Shown here: positions 26,034-34,945 of the stretch, piece by piece
Position numbering within the stretch: position 1 is the stretch's first letter
Layout of the letters: each line of letters starts with the position of its first letter
Source of the DNA: Terriglobia bacterium
GTDB lineage: Bacteria > Acidobacteriota > Terriglobia > Acidiferrales > UBA7541
Reading direction: 5' to 3'
Assembly (NCBI GenBank): GCA_020073485.1
Contig: JAIQFB010000014.1
Span: 1 to 64,000 of the forward strand
DNA length: 64,000 bases
The notes under the pieces: generated by a model
What the model saw: the letters and a program-made list of their open reading frames with translations, nothing else
Told to the model about the DNA's origin: nothing
Database searches by the model: none
Position numbers and translations under genes: made by a program

Positions 26034-26855
26034 TCAAGTAACAATGCTCGGATAGAGCTTGGTCGCCACGGCCATCACCACCGCGAACGCGGCCAGTAGC
26101 ATCAGAAAATCCTTGCCGATTCCAAAGGCGCTCGATCCGCCCACGATCATCAGCGTACGCAGCGCGTCCACCTGGTAGGACAGCGGATTCACCTGCGAAA
26201 TCGCGCGCAGCCACCCAGGCATGAGGCTGAGCGGGTAGATCGCGTTGCTGGCGAAGAACAGCGGCATGGTCAGAACCTGGCCGATACCCATGAAGCGCTC
26301 GCGCGACTTCACCAGGCACGCCACGATCAAGGAAAACGTCGAGAAAATCGCCGATCCCAGCATCACCGCCGCCACCACTCCGGCCAATTGCAGGATCCCG
26401 AAGCGCAACTGCACGTGCAGCAGCAGCGCGACCAGGTACACAAATACCATCTGGCACAGGCTGCGCGCCGTCGACGAAATCGCGCGTCCCAGCACCAGCG
26501 TACTGCGCGGCGCGGGGCTCACCAAAAATTTCTGCACGATTCCCAGGTCCCTTTCCCAGATCAGGGAAATTCCATAAAAAATCGCGCCAAATAAAACGCT
26601 TTGCGCCAGAATCCCGGGCGCGATGAAATCCAGGTAGCTGATGCCGCCGGTGGGGATGGCCCGCGCGCGATTGAAGACCTGCCCGAAAATCAAAAGCCAG
26701 AGCACCGGCTGCACCATGCGCGTGAACAGTTCCACGGGATCGTGAATGAGCTTGCGAATATCGGATTCGGCGACGGCCAGCGTCTGACGCAGATAATTCG
26801 CGCCCGGAAACGGCTCAGCCCAGCCGCTGAGTGGTGCTTCGTGTGCGAGCGACAT
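26034..26855 (-). CDS. ABC-2 type transporter permease (DrrB-like)
   Basis: A 273-aa inner-membrane protein with about six hydrophobic segments (for example LWLLIFGQVF, FVYLVALLLHVQL, VVAAVMLGSAIFSTFSLIVACL, FLMLLAAFAVVMAV). LVLGRAISSTARSLCQMV and MPLFFASNAIYPLSLMPGWLR match the ABC-2 family signature, as in daunorubicin and polysaccharide exporters. A strong GGAGGGAGGAG lies before ATG 26855. Its start lies inside the 3' end of the ATPase gene (41-bp overlap), so the two are coupled. The exported substrate is unknown. Confidence 0.9.
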   Translation of the reverse strand: MSLAHEAPLSGWAEPFPGANYLRQTLAVAESDIRKLIHDPVELFTRMVQPVLWLLIFGQVFNRARAIPTGGISYLDFIAPGILAQSVLFGAIFYGISLIWERDLGIVQKFLVSPAPRSTLVLGRAISSTARSLCQMVFVYLVALLLHVQLRFGILQLAGVVAAVMLGSAIFSTFSLIVACLVKSRERFMGIGQVLTMPLFFASNAIYPLSLMPGWLRAISQVNPLSYQVDALRTLMIVGGSSAFGIGKDFLMLLAAFAVVMAVATKLYPSIVT

Positions 26856-27633
26856 CTCTCAGGTCTCCTCCCTCCGAAATCGTGGCGCCGGTGAAGTGAA
26901 TAAAGACGTCATCGAGCGTGGCCTCCGCGCCCACTTGCGCCTTGAGTCCCGCGGGCGTATCCATGGCCGCCAGGACTCCGTTATGCATGACGGCCACCCG
27001 ATCGCAAAGATGGTCGGCCTCTTCCATATCGTGCGTGGTCATCAGGATCGTAGTGCCAAATTCGCGGCGCAGTTCGCGGATGCGTTCCCACACCGATCGT
27101 TTTGCAGAGGGATCAAGCCCCACGGAAGGTTCGTCCATGAATAGAACGCTGGGACGATGCAGCATGGATTGGGCGATTTCCAGCCGCCGGATCATGCCGC
27201 CGGAATACTGGCGCACGCGCTTGCCCGACACGTGCGCCAGGTCCATGAACTCGAACGCTTGCGCGATCCGGCGGGCGCGCTCTGCGCGCGGAATTCCATA
27301 GAGCTTCGCCGAAATCAGCAGATTTTCATACCCGGTCAAATCGCCGTCGGCGGACAGCATCTGCGAAACGTAGCCGATTTTCCGCCGCACGGCCTCCGGA
27401 TGCTGCACCAGATCGAAGCCGGCGATTTTTGCCGTACCCTCGCTCGGCGGCAACAACGTCGTCAGCATTTTGATCAGCGTGCTTTTGCCCGCGCCGTTGG
27501 GACCCAACAATCCGAACGTCGCGCCGGAGGCGCAGGAAAAATTCAAATGATCGACGGCCACCAGCGTGCCAAAACGGCGCGTCAGGGAGAGGACCTCTAT
27601 CGCGTTCGAGCCCGAGTCCGGAGCATTTTCCAT
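26815..27633 (-). CDS. ABC transporter ATP-binding protein (DrrA-like)
   Basis: A 272-aa ATPase. Walker A is LLGPNGAGKSTLIKML, the Q-loop lies near VSQMLSADGDLTG, the signature is QYSGGMIRRLEIAQSML, Walker B is VLFMDEPSVGLDP, and the switch His is in TTHDMEEAD. The C-terminal part (LKAQVGAEATLDDVFIHFTG) is the DrrA-type extension. It powers the downstream permease, making a two-gene exporter. The likely promoter lies in the 212-bp divergent gap shared with the M16 protease pair. Confidence 0.93.
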   Translation of the reverse strand: MENAPDSGSNAIEVLSLTRRFGTLVAVDHLNFSCASGATFGLLGPNGAGKSTLIKMLTTLLPPSEGTAKIAGFDLVQHPEAVRRKIGYVSQMLSADGDLTGYENLLISAKLYGIPRAERARRIAQAFEFMDLAHVSGKRVRQYSGGMIRRLEIAQSMLHRPSVLFMDEPSVGLDPSAKRSVWERIRELRREFGTTILMTTHDMEEADHLCDRVAVMHNGVLAAMDTPAGLKAQVGAEATLDDVFIHFTGATISEGGDLRDVARTRSTTQRLG

Positions 27634-27845
27634 GCGCTCTGCAGTTTACCTCCAAAAAGGATCTGGTGCGAAGAGCGGAGTCGCGGCCACGCTCTGCCAC
27701 GAAACAGCCGAACTCCTACAATCGTGAACTTCTCGCCATGCACATCAGGACTCCTAAACAGCGGTGAAACTTTAGCTGTCGGAGGCCGTCAATAGAAAGT
27801 AGGATAAGGTATCAGCGTAAAATACCCGTGGGTGGAGTGCACAAC

Positions 27846-29252
27846 ATGAAGCGTTTCCTTTTCCATTTTACCGCCGGCGTCGTATTGTCGCTGGCCATCG
27901 CGGCCGGCACGGCATCAGCGTCGCCACAAAGCCCGCCCGCGCAAGCCGCTGCAATTCCCAAGGTGCAGATTCCCATCCAGCAAATCACGCTGGCAAACGG
28001 CTTGCGGATTGTGCTTTCGGAGGACCATGCCGCTCCCACCGTTTCCCTGTGCATTACCTACGACGTGGGATCGCGAAATGAACTCGCCGGGCACACCGGA
28101 TTCGCGCATCTGTTCGAGCACATGATGTTTCAGGGCTCGCAAAACGTGGGCAAGGGCGAGCACCTGATCCTGGTGCGGGTGAACGGCGGCGACGTCAACG
28201 GCACGACCACGCAGGACTCCACCAATTATTTCGAGCGTGTCCCGGCTAACCAGCTGGACATGGCGCTGTTTCTGGAATCCGACCGCATGCGCGCGCTTCG
28301 CATCACCCAGGCCAATCTCGACAACCAGCGCAATACCGTGCAGGAAGAGCGCCGCCTGCGCATGGACAATCAGGCGTACGGAAAGACTTACGAAATCATC
28401 GACGGCCTGGCCTATGACAGCTTCGCCTACAAACATTCCACGATGGGTTCCATGGACGACCTGAATGCGGCGAGCCTCGAGGATGTCGGGCATTTTTTCA
28501 AGACCTACTACGCGCCCAACAACGCGGTCCTGACGCTGGTGGGCGATTTCAAAACTCCCGAGACGCTCGCAAAAATTAAGAAATACTTCGAGGACATTCC
28601 TTCGCAGCCCGCGCCGCCCGCCGTGGACATCGGCGAACCCGCGCAGACCGCGCAGCGCCGGATGCAGGTCGAAGATTCGTTCGCGAAGCTGCCTCGCCTC
28701 GATATCGTTTACAAAACTGTCCCCGCAAATACGCCGGACTGGTACGCGCTCGATATGCTCGGCGACATCCTGTTCAGCGGGACGTCCTCGCGCCTCTATC
28801 AACTCCTGGTGAAGGAAAAGGCCGTGGCCCTGCAAGTGGGCGGAGGAGTTGCCGAGAGGCGCGGGCCCTCTTTGTTTCAGGCCATCGCATTGATGAAACC
28901 GGGGCAGGACGCGGGAGAGATCGAGAAGCTGATTAACGATGAGTTTGAACGCGTAAAAAAAGACGGAGTGACGCAGGAGGAAATGGACAAGGTGCGCATC
29001 CAGGACCGGCTGGGCCAGGCCGGGTCTCTGACCAGCACGCTCAACCGGGCGCGCACGATGGGCCGGGACGCCGTTTATTTCCATGACCCCGGCCTGATCA
29101 ATACCGCGCTGGTGAATTACAGCGAAGTCACCGTCGCAGATATCCAGCGCGTCGCCCGGCAGTATCTGGGTACGGAGCAGAGCACAGTGGTGCTGACCGT
29201 TCCAAAAGCGCAGGCGCCCACGGCCCTGGAAGGCCCGAGAGGAAATCAATGA
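27846..29252 (+). CDS. M16 zinc metallopeptidase, catalytic subunit
   Basis: A 468-aa secreted protease. ATG 27846 is chosen over a GTG at 27828, with GGTGGAG before it; residues 1-26 are a signal peptide. The inverted zinc motif HXXEH is H88-LF-E91-H92 in FAHLFEHMMFQGS, and the third ligand Glu is in NTVQEERRLR about 76 residues later, as in pitrilysin/processing peptidases. The C-terminal half is the second M16 lobe. It is coupled by an ATGA overlap to the next gene, which encodes the non-catalytic partner. The probable role is periplasmic peptide degradation. Confidence 0.93.
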   Translation: MKRFLFHFTAGVVLSLAIAAGTASASPQSPPAQAAAIPKVQIPIQQITLANGLRIVLSEDHAAPTVSLCITYDVGSRNELAGHTGFAHLFEHMMFQGSQNVGKGEHLILVRVNGGDVNGTTTQDSTNYFERVPANQLDMALFLESDRMRALRITQANLDNQRNTVQEERRLRMDNQAYGKTYEIIDGLAYDSFAYKHSTMGSMDDLNAASLEDVGHFFKTYYAPNNAVLTLVGDFKTPETLAKIKKYFEDIPSQPAPPAVDIGEPAQTAQRRMQVEDSFAKLPRLDIVYKTVPANTPDWYALDMLGDILFSGTSSRLYQLLVKEKAVALQVGGGVAERRGPSLFQAIALMKPGQDAGEIEKLINDEFERVKKDGVTQEEMDKVRIQDRLGQAGSLTSTLNRARTMGRDAVYFHDPGLINTALVNYSEVTVADIQRVARQYLGTEQSTVVLTVPKAQAPTALEGPRGNQ

Positions 29253-30778
29253 GATTCACAATCCGTAGAAAATTTCTTCTGCAGGCGGCTATCGCATTGG
29301 CCATGACTGCCGCGATGCCAGGGCTGAGCTGGAGTCAAATCGACTCAGGCCAGGACAAAGCGATACCCCCCAGCAAAGTCGAGCGCCTGAATCGCGCGCC
29401 GGTGTCCAAGGAAATTCTGAAAGTGACGCTGCCGCGCCCCATCGAGACGACACTTCCGAACGGGATTCACGTGCTCATCCTCGAGGACCACCGCTTCCCC
29501 CTCGTCGCCGTGGAGTTCGACATCGACGGCGCGGGCCAGATGTATGAGCCGCCGAATCTTCCGGGCCTGGCCGGTACGACGGCGCGCTTGCTGGACGAGG
29601 GCACCAAGACCCGCACGAGCAAGCAAATTGCCGAACAGATCGATTCGCTAGGCGCATCGCTTACCGCTTCCTCCTCTTTCGGTTCCGGTTCGACATCGCT
29701 CTACGCGTCGGGACTTTCCGATACGTTCGACCAATGGTTCGCGCTGGCCACGGACGTCCTGCTGCACCCCATTTTCCCGGCCGATGAATTGGCGCAATAC
29801 ACGTCCCGTGCAAAACCCGCGCTGCTGCAGCAGCGCGCGCAACCCGGTTTTCTGGCGTTCCAGACGATGAGCCACGCGCTGTACGGAAGTTACCCGGCAG
29901 CCGTTGTCTCCTCCACTCCGGAATCGCTGGACTCGCTGACGCCTGAACTGCTGGCGAACTGGCATGATGCCCACTACGTTCCGCAAAATACGGTGCTGGC
30001 AATTTCCGGTGACGTCCACGCGGATGTGCTGATCCCGAAATTGCGCCAATCGTTGGCCGAATGGAAGCGCTCGAAAGAGACCGTGAAATTGCAGCCGGCG
30101 CCGCCGCCCGCGACCCAACCCAAAGTATTTCTGGTGGACCGGCCGGGCTCGGTGCAAACAACGCTGCTGATGGGCAACCTGGCGATCGATCGCACCAGCC
30201 CGGATTATCCCGCACTAGTGGTGATGAATGAAGTCCTGGGGGCGGGAGCGGCCAGCCGGCTGTTTTTGAATCTGCGTGAGGAAAAAGGCTACACCTACGG
30301 CGTCTACAGCAACGTTACCGCGCGGAAATATGCCGGGCCGTGGACCGCGGGCGGGGACCTGCGCACGGAGGTGACCGGTGGGGCGATGACGGAATTCCTG
30401 CGGGAGCTGAACCGCATCCGCGATGAGAAAGTGCCGGACGAGGAACTGGATGCCGCAAAGCGAACCGTGGTCGCGAGCTTCGCGCTGTCGCTGGAATCGC
30501 CGCAGCAACTGATCGGGTACGCCATCACGCGCAAGGCCTACAACTTTCCCGCCGATTACTGGGACAAATATCCGGCGCAGATCACGGCGATCACGGCGGA
30601 CGATGTGCAGCGCGTGGCGAAAAAATATATCAATCCAGCGACGATGCAGCTGGTGGCCGTGGGCGATGCAGGGAAAATAAAATCGGTTTTGGAAAAATAC
30701 GGCCCGGTCGAAGTGGTGGATGCTTCCGGAAAACCGGCGGACGAGCCCGTCAAATCGCCGGGAGGAAATTCGCAATAA
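29249..30778 (+). CDS. M16 family protein, non-catalytic subunit
   Basis: A 509-aa protein with a signal peptide (1-30) and two M16 lobes. The zinc motif is lost: where HXXEH should be it reads PGLAGTTARLLDEG. The C-terminal lobe keeps the substrate-binding Arg/Tyr motif (LREEKGYTYGVYS) that the non-catalytic partner supplies in heterodimeric M16 enzymes. Translational coupling with the catalytic gene fits a heterodimer. It ends in a charged Gly-Pro tail (PADEPVKSPGGNSQ). Confidence 0.92.
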   Translation: MRFTIRRKFLLQAAIALAMTAAMPGLSWSQIDSGQDKAIPPSKVERLNRAPVSKEILKVTLPRPIETTLPNGIHVLILEDHRFPLVAVEFDIDGAGQMYEPPNLPGLAGTTARLLDEGTKTRTSKQIAEQIDSLGASLTASSSFGSGSTSLYASGLSDTFDQWFALATDVLLHPIFPADELAQYTSRAKPALLQQRAQPGFLAFQTMSHALYGSYPAAVVSSTPESLDSLTPELLANWHDAHYVPQNTVLAISGDVHADVLIPKLRQSLAEWKRSKETVKLQPAPPPATQPKVFLVDRPGSVQTTLLMGNLAIDRTSPDYPALVVMNEVLGAGAASRLFLNLREEKGYTYGVYSNVTARKYAGPWTAGGDLRTEVTGGAMTEFLRELNRIRDEKVPDEELDAAKRTVVASFALSLESPQQLIGYAITRKAYNFPADYWDKYPAQITAITADDVQRVAKKYINPATMQLVAVGDAGKIKSVLEKYGPVEVVDASGKPADEPVKSPGGNSQ

Positions 30779-30783
30779 TCGGC

Positions 30784-32436
30784 TCAAGTGGTTCGCAGGT
30801 TCAGCGCGGTGAAGAAATTAATGCTGACGGTGGCAAGTTCCGAGGGCGGGAAGCGGAACTGATACCGCGGATCGGCCTGCAGGCCGGCTTCGCGGCAACA
30901 TTTCAAGAAGACCGGCAGCTCCACCAGGTACTGATCCGAATATCCATGCGTGCCGTCGTAAGCCACGGCGGGTGTCCTCCCCAAATTCGCGGCGGTAATT
31001 TCCGGGGGCAGGGTGTGCAGTTCGAGGACCAGCAAACCAAAACTACCCACGTAGGGGGCCCAGCGGCGCAGGTGCCGGACCAGATTTTCCTCGAGTTCAT
31101 CGCGGGGGATCTCTTCTCCAAGATACGCGAAAGCGCCAGTGGAAGTTCCAGTCCTCGATCCTTTCACATAATTCGCGGGTGGCGAGTAGGGCCGGTTGTG
31201 ATCGAGAAACGAGCGTACGTGAAGCAGATTGTGAACTTCGTGCCCGAGGGCCTCAAGGTCGCTCGCCAACTGGGCTGGCCGGTTGATGTCGCCGTGAATC
31301 ACAAAATGCGCGGGAATTTTCGCGGCCCGCAATCTCTGCTTGGTGATCCGGCGGGCCACTTTGTTGAAATCGGCGCCGACGATCAGTAGCGGGTGCTTGT
31401 CCAGAACTGCTCCGCGAGCCGTTTGACTCTTCACCACGCAGTACAAGTGCTCGAGCAAGGTGCCGTCCCCGCAGCCCATATCGCAAATGCCCTGGGGCTG
31501 CTCGTGAATGGGACGGTTGAAAATCTCCACAATAATTTCATCCACCTTCCGGAAGTAGGTTTTGTGAGCGCCGCCGCTTCCCCAAACGTTCATGCCGCGA
31601 TTGACGAGCAGTTCGGAACCGGTCTCGTCAACGCGCGGGATGCGCGGGTTGCCGAATAAAAGCGTGCTGAGGACGTTCATGAGGGGAAGGTAGGAAACGG
31701 TGACTCCGTACGATGCCGCGATCTGCGAGGCATAATGTCCCGCAGGCGTGAGCCAAACGCGTGATTGCTCGCGCGCCATCCAACCTTGCAGCGCCAGAAT
31801 CTCGAACATCATGGAGAGGCTGCCCCGATGCCCAGGAACCTCGCTTGGCTTCAGCGGCCCCTGGGCCAGGCGCTCCAGAACTCCGCCACGGGCCAGGGCC
31901 ACCATGGCCGGGCCGACGAGCATCCCGTCCAGGTGCTGCTGAACTTCGTGGTGCACCTCGCGTTTCACGGAATCCTCTTCGGCGGGTATATTCCAGCGGT
32001 CTTCGCTTCTGGCCACCATGGTGTGAAGAGACGGCAAAACGGTCTCGCCGGAGGTGCCAAATAAAAAATCTTCCAGGAAGATTGCTTTGGGGAGAAAGGA
32101 GACAGCTTCTGCATAGCGCGGAGCCAAATCCGCGCCGATCCTGCCTTTGCCGGTCAGCGTGTAGCTGATGTTGCCGGGTTCTTTTTCCCTGCGCTCTTCC
32201 AGCCAGCCGCAGGAGGCGAGCAGGCGAAGCGCCACGCGAAGGTAACCCCGGTTGCCGTGGGTTTGATTTACGATTTGATCGAGGCCCACGGGCTGGGGTG
32301 AGTTGCGAAATTCCTCGAACACTTTCCGATCCCAGAGCGCCTTGACGGTGGGAACCAGGACCATTCCCGCGAGGTGGTGGAAAATGCGCGTCCGGACCGC
32401 GGCTTTCTCGTCGTCGGTGGTGGATTGGCTCGCCAT
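30784..32436 (-). CDS. SAM-dependent methyltransferase with duplicated N-terminal winged-helix region
   Basis: A 550-aa protein. The class I methyltransferase domain is C-terminal: motif I is GICDMGCGDGTLLEHL, followed by LLIVGADFNKVA. Before it the protein contains two similar units of about 130 residues. Each has a winged-helix-like part (VKALWDRKVFEEF...LRLLASCGWLEE...YTLTGKG and MVALARGGVLERL...FEILALQGWMA...WLTPAGH) followed by a matching segment (AVSFLPKAIFLEDFLFG and TVSYLPLMNVLSTLLFG). A single such region is the dimerisation domain of O-methyltransferases; two in one chain is unusual. It follows the MetE-like gene by 57 bp with a hairpin between. Substrate unknown. Confidence 0.8.
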   Translation of the reverse strand: MASQSTTDDEKAAVRTRIFHHLAGMVLVPTVKALWDRKVFEEFRNSPQPVGLDQIVNQTHGNRGYLRVALRLLASCGWLEERREKEPGNISYTLTGKGRIGADLAPRYAEAVSFLPKAIFLEDFLFGTSGETVLPSLHTMVARSEDRWNIPAEEDSVKREVHHEVQQHLDGMLVGPAMVALARGGVLERLAQGPLKPSEVPGHRGSLSMMFEILALQGWMAREQSRVWLTPAGHYASQIAASYGVTVSYLPLMNVLSTLLFGNPRIPRVDETGSELLVNRGMNVWGSGGAHKTYFRKVDEIIVEIFNRPIHEQPQGICDMGCGDGTLLEHLYCVVKSQTARGAVLDKHPLLIVGADFNKVARRITKQRLRAAKIPAHFVIHGDINRPAQLASDLEALGHEVHNLLHVRSFLDHNRPYSPPANYVKGSRTGTSTGAFAYLGEEIPRDELEENLVRHLRRWAPYVGSFGLLVLELHTLPPEITAANLGRTPAVAYDGTHGYSDQYLVELPVFLKCCREAGLQADPRYQFRFPPSELATVSINFFTALNLRTT

Positions 32437-32467
32437 CGCTCCTTACGGGCTGCGGGAAGATTTTTGT

Positions 32468-32491
32468 AGCACAGCCACTCTTGGCTGTGCT
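32468..32491. repeat. Intercistronic hairpin
   Basis: AGCACAGCC and GGCTGTGCT form a perfect 9-bp stem around a 6-nt loop in the 57-bp gap between the MetE-like and methyltransferase genes. It may set their relative expression or terminate transcription; on the minus strand no T-run follows immediately. Confidence 0.65.
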
Positions 32492-32493
32492 AA

Positions 32494-33498
32494 TTACACC
32501 CGCCCTTCGAACAAATCCCTTCCCTCGACCAAGGCGCGCATTTTGCGGTCCGCGACGCTGCGCTGCAGCATCCAAAAACCGCAGTCAGGATGAACGTAAC
32601 GCAGCCGTTCTGCCCCCAGCGTCTTTACAATCCGCTCAATGCGCGACGCAATCAGGTCCGGACTTTCAACTTCGTTGTCCTTGATATCCACCAGGCCGAT
32701 TCCCAGGCTGATGCTCGGGTCGAGTTCGGAAAATAAATCGATCTCGTCGTAGCCCCGCCGCGCAAACTCCAGCACCAGGTGGTCGGTGCGCAAGGAGTTC
32801 AGAAACGGAATCATATCCCGCCAAAATCCCCGCAACATCGGCTGGCCGCCGTAATTGCCGAAACAGATATGGACCGCCTTCTCGTTCAAAACGCCTTCCA
32901 GGACATGGTTGATGGCTTCGGCGGCCCACGGCGCATCTTCGGGAAACCCGACGATGCTGGCCTCGTCCAGTTGCAACACGTCCGCCTCGATGAACTCGAC
33001 CTGGCGGCGGAGCACGGCCGCCAAATCCATGGCCAACTCGGCGACATCCTTGTAGGAAACGTTCGTCAAGACCCTGGCAAGCATGTGCGGACCGGTGCAC
33101 GTAAATTTCAGCGGCGCCTTCGTCAGCGCGCGCACGAACTCGTAGTCCCTGGGAAGGTTCAAGGTGCCTTCCTGGATCCGGCCAACAGCCATGCCGGCGG
33201 TGAGGAGGCGGTAACCGGAGGCGCGGTCGGCGCGATAGCGGTCAAAATCGGAGAGAGTAAACTCCTTGCGGATGCCATCCATCCGCGAAACGAAATAATC
33301 CACCATTCCGTTGGTCTCCGGATGGCTGGGATCAAATCGCATGAGCTCACCGTCGGTAAGCAGGTCGAGCCCTGCAAGTTCCTGAGTCTTCAGAACAGCC
33401 ATCACGGCATCGCGCAGCACCAGTCGCGAGGTATTGCCGACCATCCAGGAAGGAACGGGGTAGCTGCCGACGGTCGTGGTCTTGATTCGTGGAGGCAT
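32494..33498 (-). CDS. Cobalamin-independent methionine synthase-like protein (second paralogue)
   Basis: A 334-aa single-domain MetE-like barrel. TAGGAGA precedes ATG 33498. TTTVGSYPVPSWM is the N-terminal substrate loop. The zinc site is intact: His210 and Cys212 in AVHICFGNYGG, Glu244 in VLEFARRG, and Cys306 in VHPDCGFWML. It differs clearly from the paralogue at 1677-2780 in loop lengths and sequence. Its neighbour downstream is a large SAM-dependent methyltransferase, which suggests methyl-group or thiol metabolism for a specific substrate rather than general methionine synthesis; that is inference from context only. Confidence 0.84.
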   Translation of the reverse strand: MPPRIKTTTVGSYPVPSWMVGNTSRLVLRDAVMAVLKTQELAGLDLLTDGELMRFDPSHPETNGMVDYFVSRMDGIRKEFTLSDFDRYRADRASGYRLLTAGMAVGRIQEGTLNLPRDYEFVRALTKAPLKFTCTGPHMLARVLTNVSYKDVAELAMDLAAVLRRQVEFIEADVLQLDEASIVGFPEDAPWAAEAINHVLEGVLNEKAVHICFGNYGGQPMLRGFWRDMIPFLNSLRTDHLVLEFARRGYDEIDLFSELDPSISLGIGLVDIKDNEVESPDLIASRIERIVKTLGAERLRYVHPDCGFWMLQRSVADRKMRALVEGRDLFEGRV

Positions 33499-33548
33499 GG
33501 GACTCTCCTAAATCTGAAACGTCTTGGCCCGAAATGTAACGCCCGCGG

Positions 33549-33974
33549 TCAGGCGCCGAATGCCGCCTTGGTTTCCGGGCGCCACAAATACCAGAGCGCC
33601 AGCGCATCCACGGCCAGCAGCGAGATGTTCCACGCCAGGGCGACGTGACTGTAGCTCAGCAGCGTGGCGATCGCCCCCAGGCACGCTCCGGCTCCGATCA
33701 GCAGGAACAGAAAAATCGTGAACACGCGCGCGACGTTGCGCAGTCTGAAGATTCCGAACGCCAGCACCACGTGCAGCGCTCCAAATAACAAAAAAATCAC
33801 TCCGGCGGCGGCCCCGAGCGCCGCCAGCATGGCGGCCATAACCCCGTGCGTTGGCGCGGTGGCCGACGCTCCCGTTATTCCCATGAAAAAAAAGAGGAAG
33901 CCAGCGGCGGCAAATCCCACCCCCGCCGCAATCATCAATACTCCGAGGACATTGACTCCCACTGGACGATGCAT
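33549..33974 (-). CDS. Four-helix membrane protein, function unknown
   Basis: A 141-aa protein. ATG 33974 (MHRPVGVNVLG) is preferred because AGGTGG lies four bases before it; another in-frame ATG is at 33992. Four hydrophobic segments are visible: VNVLGVLMIAAGVGFAAAGF, MLAALGAAAGVIFLLFGALH, ARVFTIFLFLLIGAGACLGA and ALAWNISLLAVDALALWYLW. The pattern resembles small conserved integral membrane proteins of unknown function in soil bacteria. It lies between lgt and the MetE-like gene on the same strand. Confidence 0.75.
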   Translation of the reverse strand: MHRPVGVNVLGVLMIAAGVGFAAAGFLFFFMGITGASATAPTHGVMAAMLAALGAAAGVIFLLFGALHVVLAFGIFRLRNVARVFTIFLFLLIGAGACLGAIATLLSYSHVALAWNISLLAVDALALWYLWRPETKAAFGA

Positions 33975-34053
33975 GGTCCACCTCTTCAGCAAGGCACGCT
34001 GAATTGTCTATTGCTGCTCTTGAGATTACCACTAAGGGCGTGGATTGCGGATG

Positions 34054-34821
34054 TCAAGCGCGGCGCGGCGCCGTCTGGGCCCGGCGGCAAAGCACGAACA
34101 GGAGAATCCCGGCGATGACGGAAACGACGCTGGCAGCCTGCGCGTTGGAGAGTCCGTAGAACGACCGCGGATTGATGCGGATGATCTCAACGAGGAAACG
34201 CGCGATGCCGGTAAGCACGAGATACGCCGCGAAAATCATTCCGTTCGGCGCGCGCATTTTCAAGCCGCGCTCGCCCAGCTTCCAGAGGATCCAGAAAATA
34301 ATGATTGCCACGAGAAATTCGTAGATGGGCGTGGGGTGAACGCGATCGGTCGTCGGAACAATACCGTTCGGGAAACTCATGCCCCAGGGCAAGGACGTGG
34401 GGATGCCGTAATCACCGTCGCCGGAAAGCAGGCAGCCGATGCGGCCGATTCCGTAGCCCAGGGCGGCCGCGGGCGAGGCCACGTCCAGCATCAGCAGCGC
34501 CGGAATGCGAAAGCGCCGGGCCAGTAGCCACAGCGCGAGGAATCCGCCGATCACCGCGCCGAAAAATGCGAACCCCATGGTACTGAACAGCTGGAGCCAC
34601 GGGTCGGCGAAAAACTCGGCGGGGCTTTCGAGCAAATGGTAGAGCCGGGAACCCGCAAGTCCGGCGAGACCCGTGATGCCGATGATGGCCTCGGCGTCGG
34701 CGGAAACCCGGCGTCGCGCGAAATCGGCGCGAAGGATAAAAAACGCGCAGATCAATCCGACGGCGACCATCAGTCCGTACGTGCCGAGGGTCAAGGGGCC
34801 AAGATGAATAAAAGGAAACAA
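34054..34821 (-). CDS. lgt: Prolipoprotein diacylglyceryl transferase
   Basis: A 255-aa inner-membrane enzyme that attaches diacylglycerol to the lipobox Cys of prelipoproteins. The start is probably the TTG at 34821 (LFPFIHLGPLTLGTYG), with GGAG five bases before it; a GTG at 34896 lacks a site and adds 25 charged residues. About seven transmembrane helices. The Lgt signature appears as GIGRIGCLLSGDGDYG: the essential Arg is kept, but the usual Asn of GRxxN is Cys, a variant form. VHPTPIYEF is the other conserved block. Lipoproteins in this window include the OMF at 44765 and the RND adaptor at 53461. Confidence 0.9.
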   Translation of the reverse strand: MFPFIHLGPLTLGTYGLMVAVGLICAFFILRADFARRRVSADAEAIIGITGLAGLAGSRLYHLLESPAEFFADPWLQLFSTMGFAFFGAVIGGFLALWLLARRFRIPALLMLDVASPAAALGYGIGRIGCLLSGDGDYGIPTSLPWGMSFPNGIVPTTDRVHPTPIYEFLVAIIIFWILWKLGERGLKMRAPNGMIFAAYLVLTGIARFLVEIIRINPRSFYGLSNAQAASVVSVIAGILLFVLCRRAQTAPRRA

Positions 34822-34945
34822 GAATGCTCCATGTGTAGCGCGGATTTCACGTTCCCTGTCGTGCTGCTCACAGCGGATAAATTTCGCGAGCCGCACCAGT
34901 ATAGCTGAGATACGCCAATCGCGTGGGCGCGTAGGCCTCCGAGGC

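Noticed and set aside
27915-29249. Open frame of about 444 codons on the minus strand
   Set aside because: Antisense of the M16 catalytic gene, which has a clear zinc motif and signal peptide.
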